From: Vibrio ziniensis
GTDB lineage: Bacteria > Pseudomonadota > Gammaproteobacteria > Enterobacterales > Vibrionaceae
NCBI RefSeq assembly: GCF_011064285.1
Contig: NZ_CP049332.1
Location: forward strand, 248,001-312,000
DNA length: 64,000 nt
Direction of reading: 5' to 3'
Of this stretch, positions 1 through 9,546 are shown in pieces. Position 1 is the first letter of the stretch; each line of letters begins with the position of its first letter. Position numbers and translations under genes: made by a program. Below the pieces are notes generated by a model. The model made no database searches, was not told the origin of the DNA, and saw only the letters and a program-made list of their open reading frames with translations.

Positions 1-1039
1 AGAATTGCTTCGAGCTTTGGAAACCAAACAAAACTTCGCTAAATGTGAACAGCAACTGAAAATAGATGGCTACAATATTTACATGATGTTTCAGGGCATA
101 GCGCGTTACGAGAACAATCGTTTCGTAGGCTACCGTGGCACTACCATCAATATTACTCAGCTCAAATCTACTCAGTTGGAGTTACAAACACTCAACTACA
201 ACTTAGAGAAAAAAATTGATGAGCGAACTCGCGATCTCAAACAAAGTATGGAGCACCTTCAAAAAACTCAAGAGCAGTTGATTGAGTCAGAAAAATTGGC
301 GGCTTTGGGAGGGTTAGTTGCTGGAGTGGCACACGAGGTAAATACACCATTAGGAATTGCAGTAACAGCAACCTCTGTGATCCAAGAAGTTAAAAGTGAA
401 TTGAACTCGGCCTTTGCCTTACAAACATTAACCAGCACTCAATTTAGTGAGCTAATGCAGCGTCTTGCCGACAGTAGTGCGTTGTTAGAAAGCAATCTCA
501 ATCGTGCAGCTAAGTTAGTGAGAGACTTTAAACAAACAGCGGTGGATCAAGTTTCAGAACAGCGCAGCCAGTTCCGTATTCATCAGGTTATTGAAGCACT
601 GATTGCCAGCTTACATTCTGAAACACGCAAGATCCCCGTTGAACCCAAAATTCAGGGTGATGAACAACTTATGATGACCAGTCTACCCGGAGTACTGACT
701 CAAATCCTAACCAATCTCATCATGAACAGTGTGAACCACGCATTTAAAGAAACACAACAACCGAGCATCGCTATACATTTCTACGAACAAGGTGATGATA
801 TTGTTTTGGAGTACAAAGACAACGGATGTGGCGTTGAAGAAGCCCTACATCAGAAGATTTTCGAACCGTTTTTCACCACTAAACGCGGTGTCGGTGGCTC
901 TGGATTAGGGCTAAATCTGGTGTTTAACTTATTGAAGAAAAAGCTTAATGGAGAATTGCTGTTTGAATCAGAAGTTGGGCATGGTGTGCATTATACCATC
1001 ACCATGCCTAAAGTACTGGCTCCAGAAATGGAGCACTAA
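1..1039 (+). CDS. Sensor histidine kinase, 5'-truncated by the window edge
   Basis: This is the C-terminal part of a sensor histidine kinase; the reading frame is open at the left edge, so the true start lies outside. The first ~45 residues resemble the end of a PAS/PAC domain, followed by a coiled coil (~55-100). The H-box carries the phospho-acceptor His (GVAHEVNTP, ~residue 110 of the visible part). The ATPase domain has an N-box (NLIMNSVNHAF), a G1 box (DNGCGV), an F-box (FEPFFTT) and a G2 box (GSGLGLNL). No receiver domain follows. It converges with and overlaps by 4 bp the HD-GYP response regulator on the other strand, a possible partner. The signal sensed is unknown. Confidence 0.93.
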   Translation, partial: ELLRALETKQNFAKCEQQLKIDGYNIYMMFQGIARYENNRFVGYRGTTINITQLKSTQLELQTLNYNLEKKIDERTRDLKQSMEHLQKTQEQLIESEKLAALGGLVAGVAHEVNTPLGIAVTATSVIQEVKSELNSAFALQTLTSTQFSELMQRLADSSALLESNLNRAAKLVRDFKQTAVDQVSEQRSQFRIHQVIEALIASLHSETRKIPVEPKIQGDEQLMMTSLPGVLTQILTNLIMNSVNHAFKETQQPSIAIHFYEQGDDIVLEYKDNGCGVEEALHQKIFEPFFTTKRGVGGSGLGLNLVFNLLKKKLNGELLFESEVGHGVHYTITMPKVLAPEMEH

Positions 1040-2586
1040 TCGGGCCATGCTGATCTAATGTCAACAAACGCATCCCAGTGTTCAAGAAGCAAATCCACTA
1101 GCTTAGGTTCAAAATGCTGGCCTCTTTGTGTCAGCAGTTCTTGTTTAATTGATTCATCCGACCAAGCATCTTTATATACTCGCTTAGCACCTAGAGCATC
1201 GAACACGTCGGCTAATGCTGTAATGCGCCCACAAAGTGGAATTTCTTCACCTTCAAGCTGCTTGGGATACCCTCTACCATTCCATTTTTCATGGTGTGTA
1301 GCAGCAATTTCTTTTGCTACTATCATCAATGGGCGTTTGGACTTACTCAGAATATCCACGCCGTATTCAACGTGTTTTTGCATTTCTACCCATTCCTCTG
1401 CGTCCAGTTTACCTGGCTTATGTAAGATGCTATCAGGAATAGCCACCTTGCCAACGTCATGCAGAGGAGAAGCATTGCGAATAAGCGTCGCTTCAGCGTC
1501 AGACAAACCATATAAAAGAGCAAGCTTTTCACAAAACAATGAAACCCTTTGTACGTGGGCCCCGGTTTCTTTACTTCGCGCTTCCACCGCATTGGCTAAG
1601 TTATATACCAACTCTTTTGACGTTTCTTTCAAATCTTCCATCAGGTTAATCTTTTCGAAGGTTAACCCTATGTTATACATATAAATTTGTAGAAGTTGTT
1701 TATCCAGTTCAGACAACTCCTCATTCAAATTCACATAAAGAAGATTGTCTGCACCACGTTCGTCATGGAGATAGCAAACGTAGGCACGACCAAAATCCTC
1801 CGATTGACGGGTTTCCAGCACCTTCTTGCAGCGCTTCACCACCTCCTCAGGCAGCACGTCAAACGCGCAGTCTTGATAGCAGTCAACATACTCTCCTGTA
1901 GCAGCTAATGTAAATGGGCGAGCTTCTTCCCCCTCGCTTCGGGGCTTTACGATACAGTAAAACGCAGATGCGTTCAGTTTTAACAGAGATGTCATCTGAC
2001 TCAACACAGACGAAGCATAAGTTTTTAACGTTGTGGTATTTTGCACTTTTGCCGATGCTTCAATTACGCGGCTCAAACCTTGTTTTTGCTCTTCTATCAA
2101 ACACAGATCGCGGTACGATCTAAGCATTGAATAAAGCAAGGTGCGTAACTTCTGCGTGGTTAATTCGGTTTTTTCTTTATAGTCATCAATCTCATACTCT
2201 TGAATCACTTTGTCTTCAGGAGCTTGCCCCGCCTGTCCTGTTCTAAGTACCAAGCGAGTCATTTTATTATTGAGATGTTCACGAATGTAGCGAACTAATT
2301 CAAGGCCAGCATGTTCACTTTCCATGACAACATCAATCAAAGCTAATGCGATGTCATCACGCTCTTCCATAACTTTGCGAGCATCATCCCCAGATAGCGC
2401 TGAAATTAATTCAAGTGGGCGGTCCTGAAATAGGAAGCCGCTAAGTGCCAACTTAGTGACCTGATGCATTTCTTTGTCATCATCCACCAATAATACTTTC
2501 CATGTATTAACAACAACTTTTGGCTCTTTTTTCTCAGAAACCAAGCTGCCACGCATGTCAGCAAATAAATCCATTAACAGCCTCAT
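1036..2586 (-). CDS. Response regulator with C-terminal HD-GYP phosphodiesterase domain
   Basis: Predicted cytoplasmic c-di-GMP phosphodiesterase controlled by phosphorylation. An N-terminal receiver domain (~30-150) has the acidic patch VDDD and the phospho-acceptor Asp in ALIDVV. A middle region (~170-320) resembles the DUF3369 segment typical of REC-HD-GYP proteins. The C-terminal HD-GYP domain (~325-510) keeps HDVGK, the HH pair before EKWNGRGYP, and the ADVFDAL helix, so it should bind metals and hydrolyse c-di-GMP. It converges with the truncated histidine kinase, which could be its cognate kinase. Residues are intact; the physiological output is unknown. Confidence 0.93.
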   Translation of the reverse strand: MRLLMDLFADMRGSLVSEKKEPKVVVNTWKVLLVDDDKEMHQVTKLALSGFLFQDRPLELISALSGDDARKVMEERDDIALALIDVVMESEHAGLELVRYIREHLNNKMTRLVLRTGQAGQAPEDKVIQEYEIDDYKEKTELTTQKLRTLLYSMLRSYRDLCLIEEQKQGLSRVIEASAKVQNTTTLKTYASSVLSQMTSLLKLNASAFYCIVKPRSEGEEARPFTLAATGEYVDCYQDCAFDVLPEEVVKRCKKVLETRQSEDFGRAYVCYLHDERGADNLLYVNLNEELSELDKQLLQIYMYNIGLTFEKINLMEDLKETSKELVYNLANAVEARSKETGAHVQRVSLFCEKLALLYGLSDAEATLIRNASPLHDVGKVAIPDSILHKPGKLDAEEWVEMQKHVEYGVDILSKSKRPLMIVAKEIAATHHEKWNGRGYPKQLEGEEIPLCGRITALADVFDALGAKRVYKDAWSDESIKQELLTQRGQHFEPKLVDLLLEHWDAFVDIRSAWPD

Positions 2587-2797
2587 TGTAGTTATGTCTA
2601 TACGCCACTTTTAGCGTAGCACATTCCATATAGTTGCAATGTTACCTATGGCACTATTTTGCTGAACGTAATTCAGCGTCGATTTCACTTTTTACCGTAC
2701 AACGGTATAAATGCATGTGAGTGCACAGCAAAAAATTTACTGTCATCTAAAATAATTAATTCGGTCAGTTGAAATTCTAAACTTTTAAGGGGATACA

Positions 2798-4795
2798 ATG
2801 AAAAAACTGCTAAGACTTTTTCCTTTGTACTTAGTTGTAACTGTAATCGCAGGCGTACCCATATTGATAGCGCTGACATTAGCCATCTCCAACATCCTCG
2901 ATTTAAATAAGCGCGTCAGCGTTGCCGAACATGATCAGGAAACCGTTCAACTCATACTGTTATACGATAATCTTGCTCACAATCTAGCAGTTGAACGTGG
3001 ATTAACCGCAGGTGTATTGGGTTCAAAAGGCCAAGGTGCTCAAGTTGAAACCCTAAACAAACAACGCATCCAATCTGATTCTCATGTTAAAGCCCTTCAG
3101 AGTTTCAATCCGACTAACATTCCCAAAGCTTTTGCTGAAAAAATTAAAACTGACATAAACGCCCAACTGCAATCTTTGGCTGAAGTCAGAAAACAAGTCG
3201 ACGCACTACAACCTAAAATTTCACCTTTTGCGTATTATTCAAATCTGAACCAACTCGCTATTGATAACGCACGTATTCTGCTCAGTACCATCGACGACGC
3301 CAATGTGTCAGAACTTGGTAGTTCATTAATTTCAGTAGTAATCATGAAAGAGCGAGCTGGCCAAGTTCGCGGCGCGTTGAATGGCGCATTTGCGAGTCAA
3401 AAATCAAATTCTGCACAATACACATCCATCAACGACTATATTTCATCAGGCAACTACGCTGAGCGTTCACTGATGTTAACGATGCCGACACAGTTTATTC
3501 AACAACTTGACGATGCCAAAAATTCAGCCATTTGGAAAAATGTAGAGCAGATACAACAAAGTTATCTTAACCAAGCAAATCAACTCGATAATTTACAAGG
3601 CCCTAAACCTACAGAATGGTTTAGCGCTGCAACAGAGCGTATTGGTCAATTAAATCAGTTGAGAAACGTCATCCAAGGTCAAATGATGACGATGTCAGCA
3701 CAACAATCTCAACGTGCCAATACCAATGAAAAAATCATTATTTCGCTGAGCGTTATTATCGGTGTCATCTTGATATTTAGCCTTTATACAGCCGTCAGTA
3801 CGTTGAGAAACCGAGTGGGCAGTCTAACTCAAAAACTAGCCGTAATGTCACGTAATAGAGATCTTAGCATTTCACTAGCTTCGGAAGGACAAGATGAGAT
3901 TTCACATATATCTCAGAGTGTAAACGGCTTGACCACTAGTATTCGTAATCTATTGTCTGAAGTAACTGAAGCCAATGATCACAGTTCTCAACGCTTGAAA
4001 CACCTCATTCAAAGCGCGAATAACTTGACAACAAGTAGTCAAGCAACAACGGCAAAATGTGACAACATTGCAGCTGCAATGACCGAATTGTCTCAATCTA
4101 GCGTTGAGATCGCACAATCGTCAGAGCGGGCACTCGACGAAACGAATACCATGACATCGAAAATCATATCTTGTCAAAATCAGAGTCAATCTTCGTTCAA
4201 AGCAGTAGAAGCCTTAGTGGATCAAATTGAGCAAACTCAGGTTTGTATGCAGAACCTCGAAAAAGACGCGATGAGTGTCAGTAAGATCGTGGATACCATT
4301 AGCGGTATTTCTGAACAAACTAACCTGCTTGCTTTGAATGCAGCTATCGAAGCAGCACGAGCTGGCGAACATGGACGGGGTTTCGCTGTTGTGTCATCGG
4401 AAGTTCGTGATCTGGCACAACGCAGTAAAGAAGCAACCGAGCACATCAGTCAACTTCTGAATAATATGTCGAACAACACCAACACTGCCGTTAATTATAT
4501 GGAGAAAAGCCGCCAGGCAACCCATACGACCTTTGAATCAGTTTCAATAGTGAACACTAGTGTGGCTGAATTAGAAAGTGTCATTGAGGAAGTGAACACT
4601 CACATTACCAGTATTGCCAACTCAACAGTTGAACAATCTAAAGCGAGTGAGGCTGTTGACCGAGATGTTGATGTGCTAGCAGAAATCGCTCAAAACACAG
4701 GTGAACTTGCTAACGAGTTAAACAAAATCGTCAGCAACTATAACAAAGAGGCAGACACCGTTAAGCAAGCACTTAACGAGTTCAAACTCGCATAA
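2798..4795 (+). CDS. Methyl-accepting chemotaxis protein with NIT-type sensor
   Basis: Inner-membrane chemoreceptor of 665 aa. TM1 (~8-30) is followed by a periplasmic helical domain with an [13 protein letters not shown] motif and a second [13 protein letters not shown] stretch, both typical of NIT (nitrate/nitrite-sensing) domains. TM2 is at ~310-332, then a HAMP-like segment. The signalling tip is the canonical [19 protein letters not shown]. No CheR-tethering pentapeptide is seen at the C-terminus (EFKLA). The start has a good ribosome binding site (AAGGGG). The gene is monocistronic, with a terminator just downstream. That it senses nitrate or nitrite is inferred from the domain only. 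Confidence 0.93.
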   Translation: MKKLLRLFPLYLVVTVIAGVPILIALTLAISNILDLNKRVSVAEHDQETVQLILLYDNLAHNLAVERGLTAGVLGSKGQGAQVETLNKQRIQSDSHVKALQSFNPTNIPKAFAEKIKTDINAQLQSLAEVRKQVDALQPKISPFAYYSNLNQLAIDNARILLSTIDDANVSELGSSLISVVIMKERAGQVRGALNGAFASQKSNSAQYTSINDYISSGNYAERSLMLTMPTQFIQQLDDAKNSAIWKNVEQIQQSYLNQANQLDNLQGPKPTEWFSAATERIGQLNQLRNVIQGQMMTMSAQQSQRANTNEKIIISLSVIIGVILIFSLYTAVSTLRNRVGSLTQKLAVMSRNRDLSISLASEGQDEISHISQSVNGLTTSIRNLLSEVTEANDHSSQRLKHLIQSANNLTTSSQATTAKCDNIAAAMTELSQSSVEIAQSSERALDETNTMTSKIISCQNQSQSSFKAVEALVDQIEQTQVCMQNLEKDAMSVSKIVDTISGISEQTNLLALNAAIEAARAGEHGRGFAVVSSEVRDLAQRSKEATEHISQLLNNMSNNTNTAVNYMEKSRQATHTTFESVSIVNTSVAELESVIEEVNTHITSIANSTVEQSKASEAVDRDVDVLAEIAQNTGELANELNKIVSNYNKEADTVKQALNEFKLA

Positions 4796-4810
4796 CCGGT
4801 TTAGCGGATA

Positions 4811-4842
4811 AAAAAAGAGTCATCCATAGATGACTCTTTTTT
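4811..4842 (+). terminator. Rho-independent terminator after the NIT chemoreceptor
   Basis: A-tract, AAAAGAGTCA / TGACTCTTTT stem and T-tract immediately after the chemoreceptor stop. The symmetric A and T tracts could let it also serve the convergent gene ending at 4856. Confidence 0.85.
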
Positions 4843-4855
4843 GTAAAACTTCAAA

Positions 4856-5347
4856 TTAAAATGGCACTTCTATGTGCATCATTAGGTCGACTTCATAATC
4901 TTCATGCCAACGGTAGTCCATTCGCATACGTGGTTCACCTGCTTTCTTACTACCGAAGCCTAAGCTCAATAATAATCCATGACTTCTTAACCATTCTTCT
5001 GTGGTCAGCTCAGACTCCTCTTTTAGGAGCTTTGTTGGCATCCACACACCCACACCAATATAACTTTGTGCTATTTTATGAGTATAGAATGGCTCTTCGT
5101 CTTGCTTAAATCCCCACTTTTCCCAGTATTCATCAACGTTTTCTTTATCTTTAAACAAATCTAATTCGAAGAGTTTTTTTGAAGCGTACTCCATCCCATG
5201 AATAAAGGAGATGCACAATACGCGACTGTCTGACAGCTCTACAGTTTCAAAAGATTTATACGTCGGGTCTTTATATACGAACGACTCACACGCATTTGCC
5301 AAATTTGAAACCAACAGCAATAAAACACATGCAGTGATAGATTTCAT
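4856..5347 (-). CDS. Exported protein of unknown function
   Basis: 163 aa with a clear signal peptide (MKSITACVLLLLVSNLANA, cleavage before Cys/Glu). The mature part is acidic and rich in aromatics. The C-terminal third alternates polar and hydrophobic residues and ends in Phe, as outer-membrane beta-strands often do, but the protein is too short for a confident barrel call. I do not recognise the family. It lies 36 bp downstream of the nadD-like gene on the same strand and may be co-transcribed with it. Confidence 0.7.
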   Translation of the reverse strand: MKSITACVLLLLVSNLANACESFVYKDPTYKSFETVELSDSRVLCISFIHGMEYASKKLFELDLFKDKENVDEYWEKWGFKQDEEPFYTHKIAQSYIGVGVWMPTKLLKEESELTTEEWLRSHGLLLSLGFGSKKAGEPRMRMDYRWHEDYEVDLMMHIEVPF

Positions 5348-5383
5348 TAAACAGCAGCTCCGACCTCTTGGTGTGATAATTCT

Positions 5384-5896
5384 CTAATAGACCTTCAACT
5401 GCTGCAATAACCTTTCAACGCTAGGAGTTGTTAATCCACGGATTTCAGCGTTATCTGACAAGCGACGCCTTATCTCAGTACTACGAACAGGTATCCTTTC
5501 CGGACAAACCATTATTGACCAACGTTTTAAAATTTCAGCAGATTTATAAAACCTGTCAAAATGTAACAGATTATCTGGACCAATAACAAACGTAATATCG
5601 GCATTAGGAAAAATTTCTTCAACTTTTTTTAGCACTGCATAAGTCGTTACACTACTGCTTGGTGTAAACAATTCTTGTTCGACCTTACAAAGAGTCACTT
5701 TATTTGAGCCTATATCCTGAATAAAAGCCTCTATCAGTTGGCAACGGATATCGTAATCCAACATCTCTTTGCCCCAAGCATGAGAAATACTTGGAACCAA
5801 CAAAATGCGGTCAAAGTGATCCAAAGAATCAATGACACTCTTGTGCCCCAAACTCGGTGGATTAAATGCACTGCCAAACACAGCAATTTTTTCCAT
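5384..5896 (-). CDS. Nicotinate/nicotinamide-nucleotide adenylyltransferase family protein
   Basis: Nucleotidyltransferase of the NadD/NMNAT superfamily, 170 aa. The N-terminal GSAFNPPSLGH carries the nucleotide-binding (H/T)xGH-type motif. VRSTEIRRRL near the C-terminus matches the ISSTxIR signature. It would join ATP to (nicotinate) mononucleotide in NAD synthesis. The ATG at 5896 is preferred over an upstream TTG because a GGGG ribosome binding site sits about 5 nt before it. It is shorter than E. coli NadD (~213 aa) and may be a second, Vibrio-type paralogue. It is divergent from nadE, the next step of the pathway, which supports the role. Confidence 0.82.
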   Translation of the reverse strand: MEKIAVFGSAFNPPSLGHKSVIDSLDHFDRILLVPSISHAWGKEMLDYDIRCQLIEAFIQDIGSNKVTLCKVEQELFTPSSSVTTYAVLKKVEEIFPNADITFVIGPDNLLHFDRFYKSAEILKRWSIMVCPERIPVRSTEIRRRLSDNAEIRGLTTPSVERLLQQLKVY

Positions 5897-6001
5897 CTTT
5901 ACCCCTACTAACAATGAAATCTCTATTCTCGGTTTTCTAATTGCATGATTGAGGTATGATACTACGAAAGTTTGTTAATGCTTGCAGGAAAAGGAAACCC
6001 A

Positions 6002-6832
6002 ATGGAACAAATGATTCGAGATGAGATGCGAGTACTTCCTAGCATCGATCCTGCGTTCGAAATCGAACGTCGTGTCGCTTTTTTAAAACGTAAGCTATTA
6101 GAGTCTGGCTGTAAATCTCTGGTACTCGGTATCAGCGGTGGTATCGACTCGACAACATGCGGACGCTTAGCTCAGCTTGCTATAGAAGCACTGAACAAAG
6201 AAAGTAACTCAAGTAACTTCCAGTTCATCGCTGTTCGCTTACCTTACGGTACGCAAAAAGACGAAGATGAAGCACAATTGGCATTATCTTTTATCAAACC
6301 AACGCACTCTGTTTCTGTCAACATCAAAGCTGGTGTCGATGGCTTGCATGCCGCTTCTCATGAAGCATTAGCGCACACAGGCCTACTTCCGGCTCAAGCG
6401 GAGAAGCTTGATTTTGTAAAAGGTAACGTAAAAGCACGTGCTCGCATGGTTGCACAATATGAAATCGCTGGCTACGTGGGTGGCTTAGTGTTGGGTACTG
6501 ACCATTCGGCAGAAAACATCACAGGCTTCTACACCAAGTTTGGTGACGGTGCTTGTGACATGGCCCCACTGTTTGGTTTAAGTAAGCGTCAAGTTCGTCA
6601 AGTGGCAGCCGCTCTGGGTGCGCCTGATTTGCTTGTTCACAAGACACCAACAGCAGATTTGGAAGAGCTTTCACCACAGAAAGCCGATGAAGATGCTTTA
6701 AATCTGACTTACGACCAAATCGATGACTTCTTAGAAGGTAAACCTGTTTCTAAAGAAGCTTCAGACCGACTAGTCGCTATCTACAAAGCTACGCAACATA
6801 AGCGCCAGCCAATCCCAACAATTTACGACTAA
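6002..6832 (+). CDS. nadE: NH3-dependent NAD+ synthetase
   Basis: 276 aa. It amidates nicotinic acid adenine dinucleotide to NAD+ using ammonia and ATP. The ATP-pyrophosphatase loop [15 protein letters not shown] is at ~45-60. Later blocks ([47 protein letters not shown]) are characteristic of NadE. The ATG at 6002 is chosen over the upstream TTG/ATG because AGGAAAAGGAAA precedes it and the resulting length matches the usual Vibrio/Enterobacteria protein. It is divergent from the NadD-like gene; the ~105 bp between them should hold both promoters. Confidence 0.96.
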   Translation: MEQMIRDEMRVLPSIDPAFEIERRVAFLKRKLLESGCKSLVLGISGGIDSTTCGRLAQLAIEALNKESNSSNFQFIAVRLPYGTQKDEDEAQLALSFIKPTHSVSVNIKAGVDGLHAASHEALAHTGLLPAQAEKLDFVKGNVKARARMVAQYEIAGYVGGLVLGTDHSAENITGFYTKFGDGACDMAPLFGLSKRQVRQVAAALGAPDLLVHKTPTADLEELSPQKADEDALNLTYDQIDDFLEGKPVSKEASDRLVAIYKATQHKRQPIPTIYD

Positions 6833-6841
6833 CCTCTAACT

Positions 6842-6879
6842 CAATGCTACTCGATAGGCTATATATACGAGTAGCATTG
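6842..6879. terminator. Bidirectional terminator-like hairpin between nadE and the OsmC gene
   Basis: CAATGCTACTCG pairs with CGAGTAGCATTG (12 bp, 14-nt loop) in the gap between convergent genes. There is no long T tract on either side, so it is a probable rather than certain terminator. Confidence 0.6.
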
Positions 6880-6904
6880 GGCACATACCTGAGATACGTT
6901 TAGA

Positions 6905-7321
6905 TTAAGCGACTACGATTTCCCAACTGTGGGTCATATCAACAGCTTCGCCTAACATCAAACATACAGAGCAGTACTTTTCTAAAGAATCAGTGGTTAC
7001 ACGTTCAACAATCTTTGCATCTAGGTTTTCACCTGTAACAACAAAGTGGATATTCACCTTAGTAAAGATTCGAGGAGGTGTATCTCTACGCTCAGCTGTA
7101 AGCTGTGCTACACAGCCCATGACTTTCTGGTCTGCTTTTTTGAGACCATCAACGACATCCACAGAACTACAGCCACCTGCACCAAGTAAAACCATTTCCA
7201 TTGGACTAGGAGCGGTCGAGCCTCCATTCCCATCCATCACAATAGAATGGCCTGAGTTAGATTGACCTAAAAACTTAAAATCTTCGACCCACTTTACTTT
7301 TGCTTCCATTTTGTTACTCAT
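6905..7321 (-). CDS. OsmC/YhfA-family protein
   Basis: 138 aa, full length for the OsmC/Ohr superfamily. The two conserved cysteines are present in GGCSSVDVVD and YCSVCLMLGEAV. The sequence APSPMEMVLLGAGGC matches the YhfA-like branch rather than classic Ohr. Members act as thiol-dependent peroxidases or are of unknown redox function in the cytoplasm. The start could be the first ATG (7321) or the Met four residues later (7309). Confidence 0.9.
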   Translation of the reverse strand: MSNKMEAKVKWVEDFKFLGQSNSGHSIVMDGNGGSTAPSPMEMVLLGAGGCSSVDVVDGLKKADQKVMGCVAQLTAERRDTPPRIFTKVNIHFVVTGENLDAKIVERVTTDSLEKYCSVCLMLGEAVDMTHSWEIVVA

Positions 7322-7345
7322 TCTTAATTGTCTCAGAACCTAATT

Positions 7346-7936
7346 CTACAATGCTAACATCAGAGAATTCCACGCAACCCTAACCATAATGTGGCTAATC
7401 CACATGGCCACCAGTGCAAACCCACACCCTATTATTAGGCATAAACCATCACGTTCAATAATACCCAAAGCCAAACAAATAATCGCGATGTTTGGCAAAA
7501 AGTTGATGAAGGGCAGAGGCAGAATCGCAATAAAGGCTAAAACACATATGATTGCACCAACAACTCTACGAGGATTCACTCTGGATAACGGTTCCCATCG
7601 TGGCTTTACATACTCTTCTACACGCACCAGCCAAGGCATTACTTCTTCAGTAAATTTAAGTGTTTTATCACGATGAATGCGTTGTTTTTGAATGATATTA
7701 GGAAGCTTTGGAGCATGAAAACCCAATGCAATTTGTAGCCCTAATAAAAAGTCGGCGACAGCCGCAAAGAATGAAATACCTGGGATAAGCCCAGCTAGGC
7801 TTAGCATAATCAACAGAGCCCCGTATGAGCGGCGCCTAAGTAGCTCTAAAAGTTCACCAATAGTCAAATATTGTTCAGGATGAGACTTGAGCGTATTGAT
7901 GAGAAACTGCGAGGTTTTTTCCAAGAGGTTATCCAA
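7346..7936 (-). CDS. ExoD-family integral membrane protein
   Basis: 196 aa with several hydrophobic segments, including MLSLAGLIPGISFFAAVADFL, IICVLAFIAILPL and LCLIIGCGFALVAMWI. The sequence around YGALLIMLSLAGLIPG and the MPWLVRVEEYVKPRW segment identify the ExoD (exopolysaccharide synthesis) family, whose biochemical activity is unknown. No ATG or GTG lies upstream in frame before a stop, so a TTG at 7936 is the most upstream usable start; its ribosome binding site is weak, so the N-terminus is uncertain. It lies 24 bp upstream of the OsmC gene on the same strand and may share its transcript. Confidence 0.85.
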   Translation of the reverse strand: MDNLLEKTSQFLINTLKSHPEQYLTIGELLELLRRRSYGALLIMLSLAGLIPGISFFAAVADFLLGLQIALGFHAPKLPNIIQKQRIHRDKTLKFTEEVMPWLVRVEEYVKPRWEPLSRVNPRRVVGAIICVLAFIAILPLPFINFLPNIAIICLALGIIERDGLCLIIGCGFALVAMWISHIMVRVAWNSLMLAL

Positions 7937-8105
7937 ATTATCGAGGTAACGACATAAGCAAGGTACAAAATACCTATTACTAAGCGATATGAAGAAACAT
8001 TATCAAATTTGTAATCAAAAGACGCAATAGACCTTAGGGGTCGAACTGAAAAAAGACAAAGATTTTACTTACAGCAACTACCAATCCAGCGCAGTTCGTA
8101 ATGAC

Positions 8106-8494
8106 ATCTAAAAAAGAAAACCCCACTAAGCTTTCACTTAGCGGGGTTCTGTTCTCTTCGCAGCTATCCGGCTACTATAGGTGCTCCCTGCATCTATTCC
8201 TTGATAATCTGCTGGTTCCATCAGCGCATTCCATTTCATCGCCATCCTAGCGGTGTCCTGACTCTGTCATCCTGACAGACGCTTATTCCCTTAAGTTGTC
8301 TATTAACTGCTCTAAAACAACCATCCTAGCTATTTTAAACCTAATGTTAATATCCTTTGCTTTCCTTGCCGATTATTCTTCCTGAACAACCGTATCTTCT
8401 TCCTGAAGATGCCCTATCTCTGAGCTAATCCATTTCCGTGCCAGCATCCCGCCAACGCATTCAGATTACGACATCGGCGTTTAGGAACAAGTAT
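8106..8494 (-). ncRNA. csrB: CsrB-family regulatory RNA
   Basis: About 390 nt on the minus strand with no convincing ORF. It has roughly 17 GGA triplets, nine as AGGA, several in hairpin contexts such as GTCAGGATGAC, CTAGGATGG and CTTCAGGAAG. The 3' end is the family hallmark: GCAGGGAGCA, GTAGCCGGATAGCTGCGAA, then a GC-rich terminator (ACCCCGCTAAG stem at ~8118-8143) and a T tract. This layout matches enterobacterial CsrB, which sequesters the RNA-binding protein CsrA. A TATATT-like -10 is at ~8502-8507 and a VarA/GacA-type box lies upstream (8616-8633). The 5' end is approximate. Vibrios usually carry several such RNAs, so which paralogue this is cannot be told. Confidence 0.88.
8113..8147 (-). 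terminator. Terminator of the CsrB-like RNA
   Basis: On the minus strand an AACCCCGCTAAG / CTTAGTGGGGTT stem with one mismatch is followed by TTCTTTTTT. It forms the 3' end of the RNA. Confidence 0.88.
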
Positions 8495-8615
8495 GCAAGA
8501 TAATATATATTTTAAACAAAAACCGCCAACCCAACAAAAATGCATAAGTTACAATAATTTACAAACAACCCCCTCGACCAATCTCAATAAGAAAAATCAA
8601 ATATCCTACACATCA

Positions 8616-8633
8616 TGTAAGAGATATCTCACA
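8616..8633 (-). promoter_or_regulatory. VarA/GacA-type upstream activating box
   Basis: TGTAAGAGATATCTCACA matches the GacA/UvrY/VarA consensus TGTAAG-N6-CTTACA at all but one position. It lies about 120 bp upstream of the inferred start of the CsrB-like RNA, the expected arrangement for two-component activation of csr/rsm RNAs. Confidence 0.75.
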
Positions 8634-8853
8634 AAACACTTCTGCTATATCTCTAAACAACCTACATAACTCATGGCCTAACCTTTAAAAATGAAGTGAG
8701 AATATATAGAGGTAGTCATATCTTTTTCTAGACTAAAGGATGCGAAATCAGGATATTATTACCATCGAACTACTTGCAGCGAAGCCAGATCAGCGGTTCC
8801 GTCAAGTATGAAAAAACCAGCGTAACTAATGATTTATCAAAGGAAGCCTCACT

Positions 8854-9324
8854 ATGATTTCGAAATGGGCACAACGTTTTTACCAGATGGCAGAACTTGT
8901 TGGCTCTTGGAGTAAAGACCCTTCTACCCAAGTAGGAGCCGTTATTACAAAACAAAATCGAATTGTTTCTGTGGGCTTTAATGGTTACCCACATGGTATT
9001 TCAGACAGCGCAAATACCGACGACAGAGATATGAAGTATCTCAAAACTCTGCATGCAGAAGAAAATGCCATCCTATTTGCAAAACGTGATTTGGACGGAT
9101 GCGAAATCTACGTGACCCATTTCCCTTGTCCAAACTGTGCAGCAAAGATCATCCAAACAGGTATATCAGCCGTTAATTGCCCAGAGCAAGCAGACGATTT
9201 TCTTTCTCGTTGGGGAGATAAAATTAAAGTGAGCCAAGAGATGTTCTTGCAAGCCGGAGTCAAAGTTAACTGGCTACCACTTGGCGAGTTAAAACCAATC
9301 AGTGAAATTCACAAAGAATCATAA
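8854..9324 (+). CDS. Deoxycytidylate (dCMP) deaminase family protein
   Basis: 156 aa. It should deaminate dCMP to dUMP for thymidylate supply. Zinc motifs HAEENAI (catalytic His-x-Glu) and PCPNCA are intact, and the substrate-loop region DPSTQVGAVI...NRIVSVGFNGYPHG is typical of the family. The ATG at 8854 has AAAGGAAG upstream. The gene is monocistronic, with a strong terminator after it. Phage-type and ComEB-type relatives are alternatives within the same family. Confidence 0.92.
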   Translation: MISKWAQRFYQMAELVGSWSKDPSTQVGAVITKQNRIVSVGFNGYPHGISDSANTDDRDMKYLKTLHAEENAILFAKRDLDGCEIYVTHFPCPNCAAKIIQTGISAVNCPEQADDFLSRWGDKIKVSQEMFLQAGVKVNWLPLGELKPISEIHKES

Positions 9325-9357
9325 AAAAAAGCCCTCAAACATGAGGGCTTTTTTATT
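9325..9357 (+). terminator. Terminator after dCMP deaminase
   Basis: AAAAAAGCCCTCA / TGAGGGCTTTTTT hairpin with a T tract directly after the stop codon. Confidence 0.88.
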
Positions 9358-9546
9358 TAAAGTAAAAATGCCGTCTCACATTTGAAACACCCATGCAACT
9401 TTAGACTTTTAAGTACATTTTTTTTGCATGCGATTCAATGTTCAACGCTAACTATGTCTACAATCAAACTCAATTGGCGTTCAAATCGTTTCATCAACAA
9501 ATGAAATGAGAAATTCATTTTTTAGTGGCTGTAAAAAGGAAAAACA

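Noticed and set aside
1058..1684. 208-codon plus-strand frame
   Set aside because: It is antisense to the HD-GYP regulator, whose motifs are intact.
8770..8994. 74-codon minus-strand frame
   Set aside because: It is antisense to the dCMP deaminase start.
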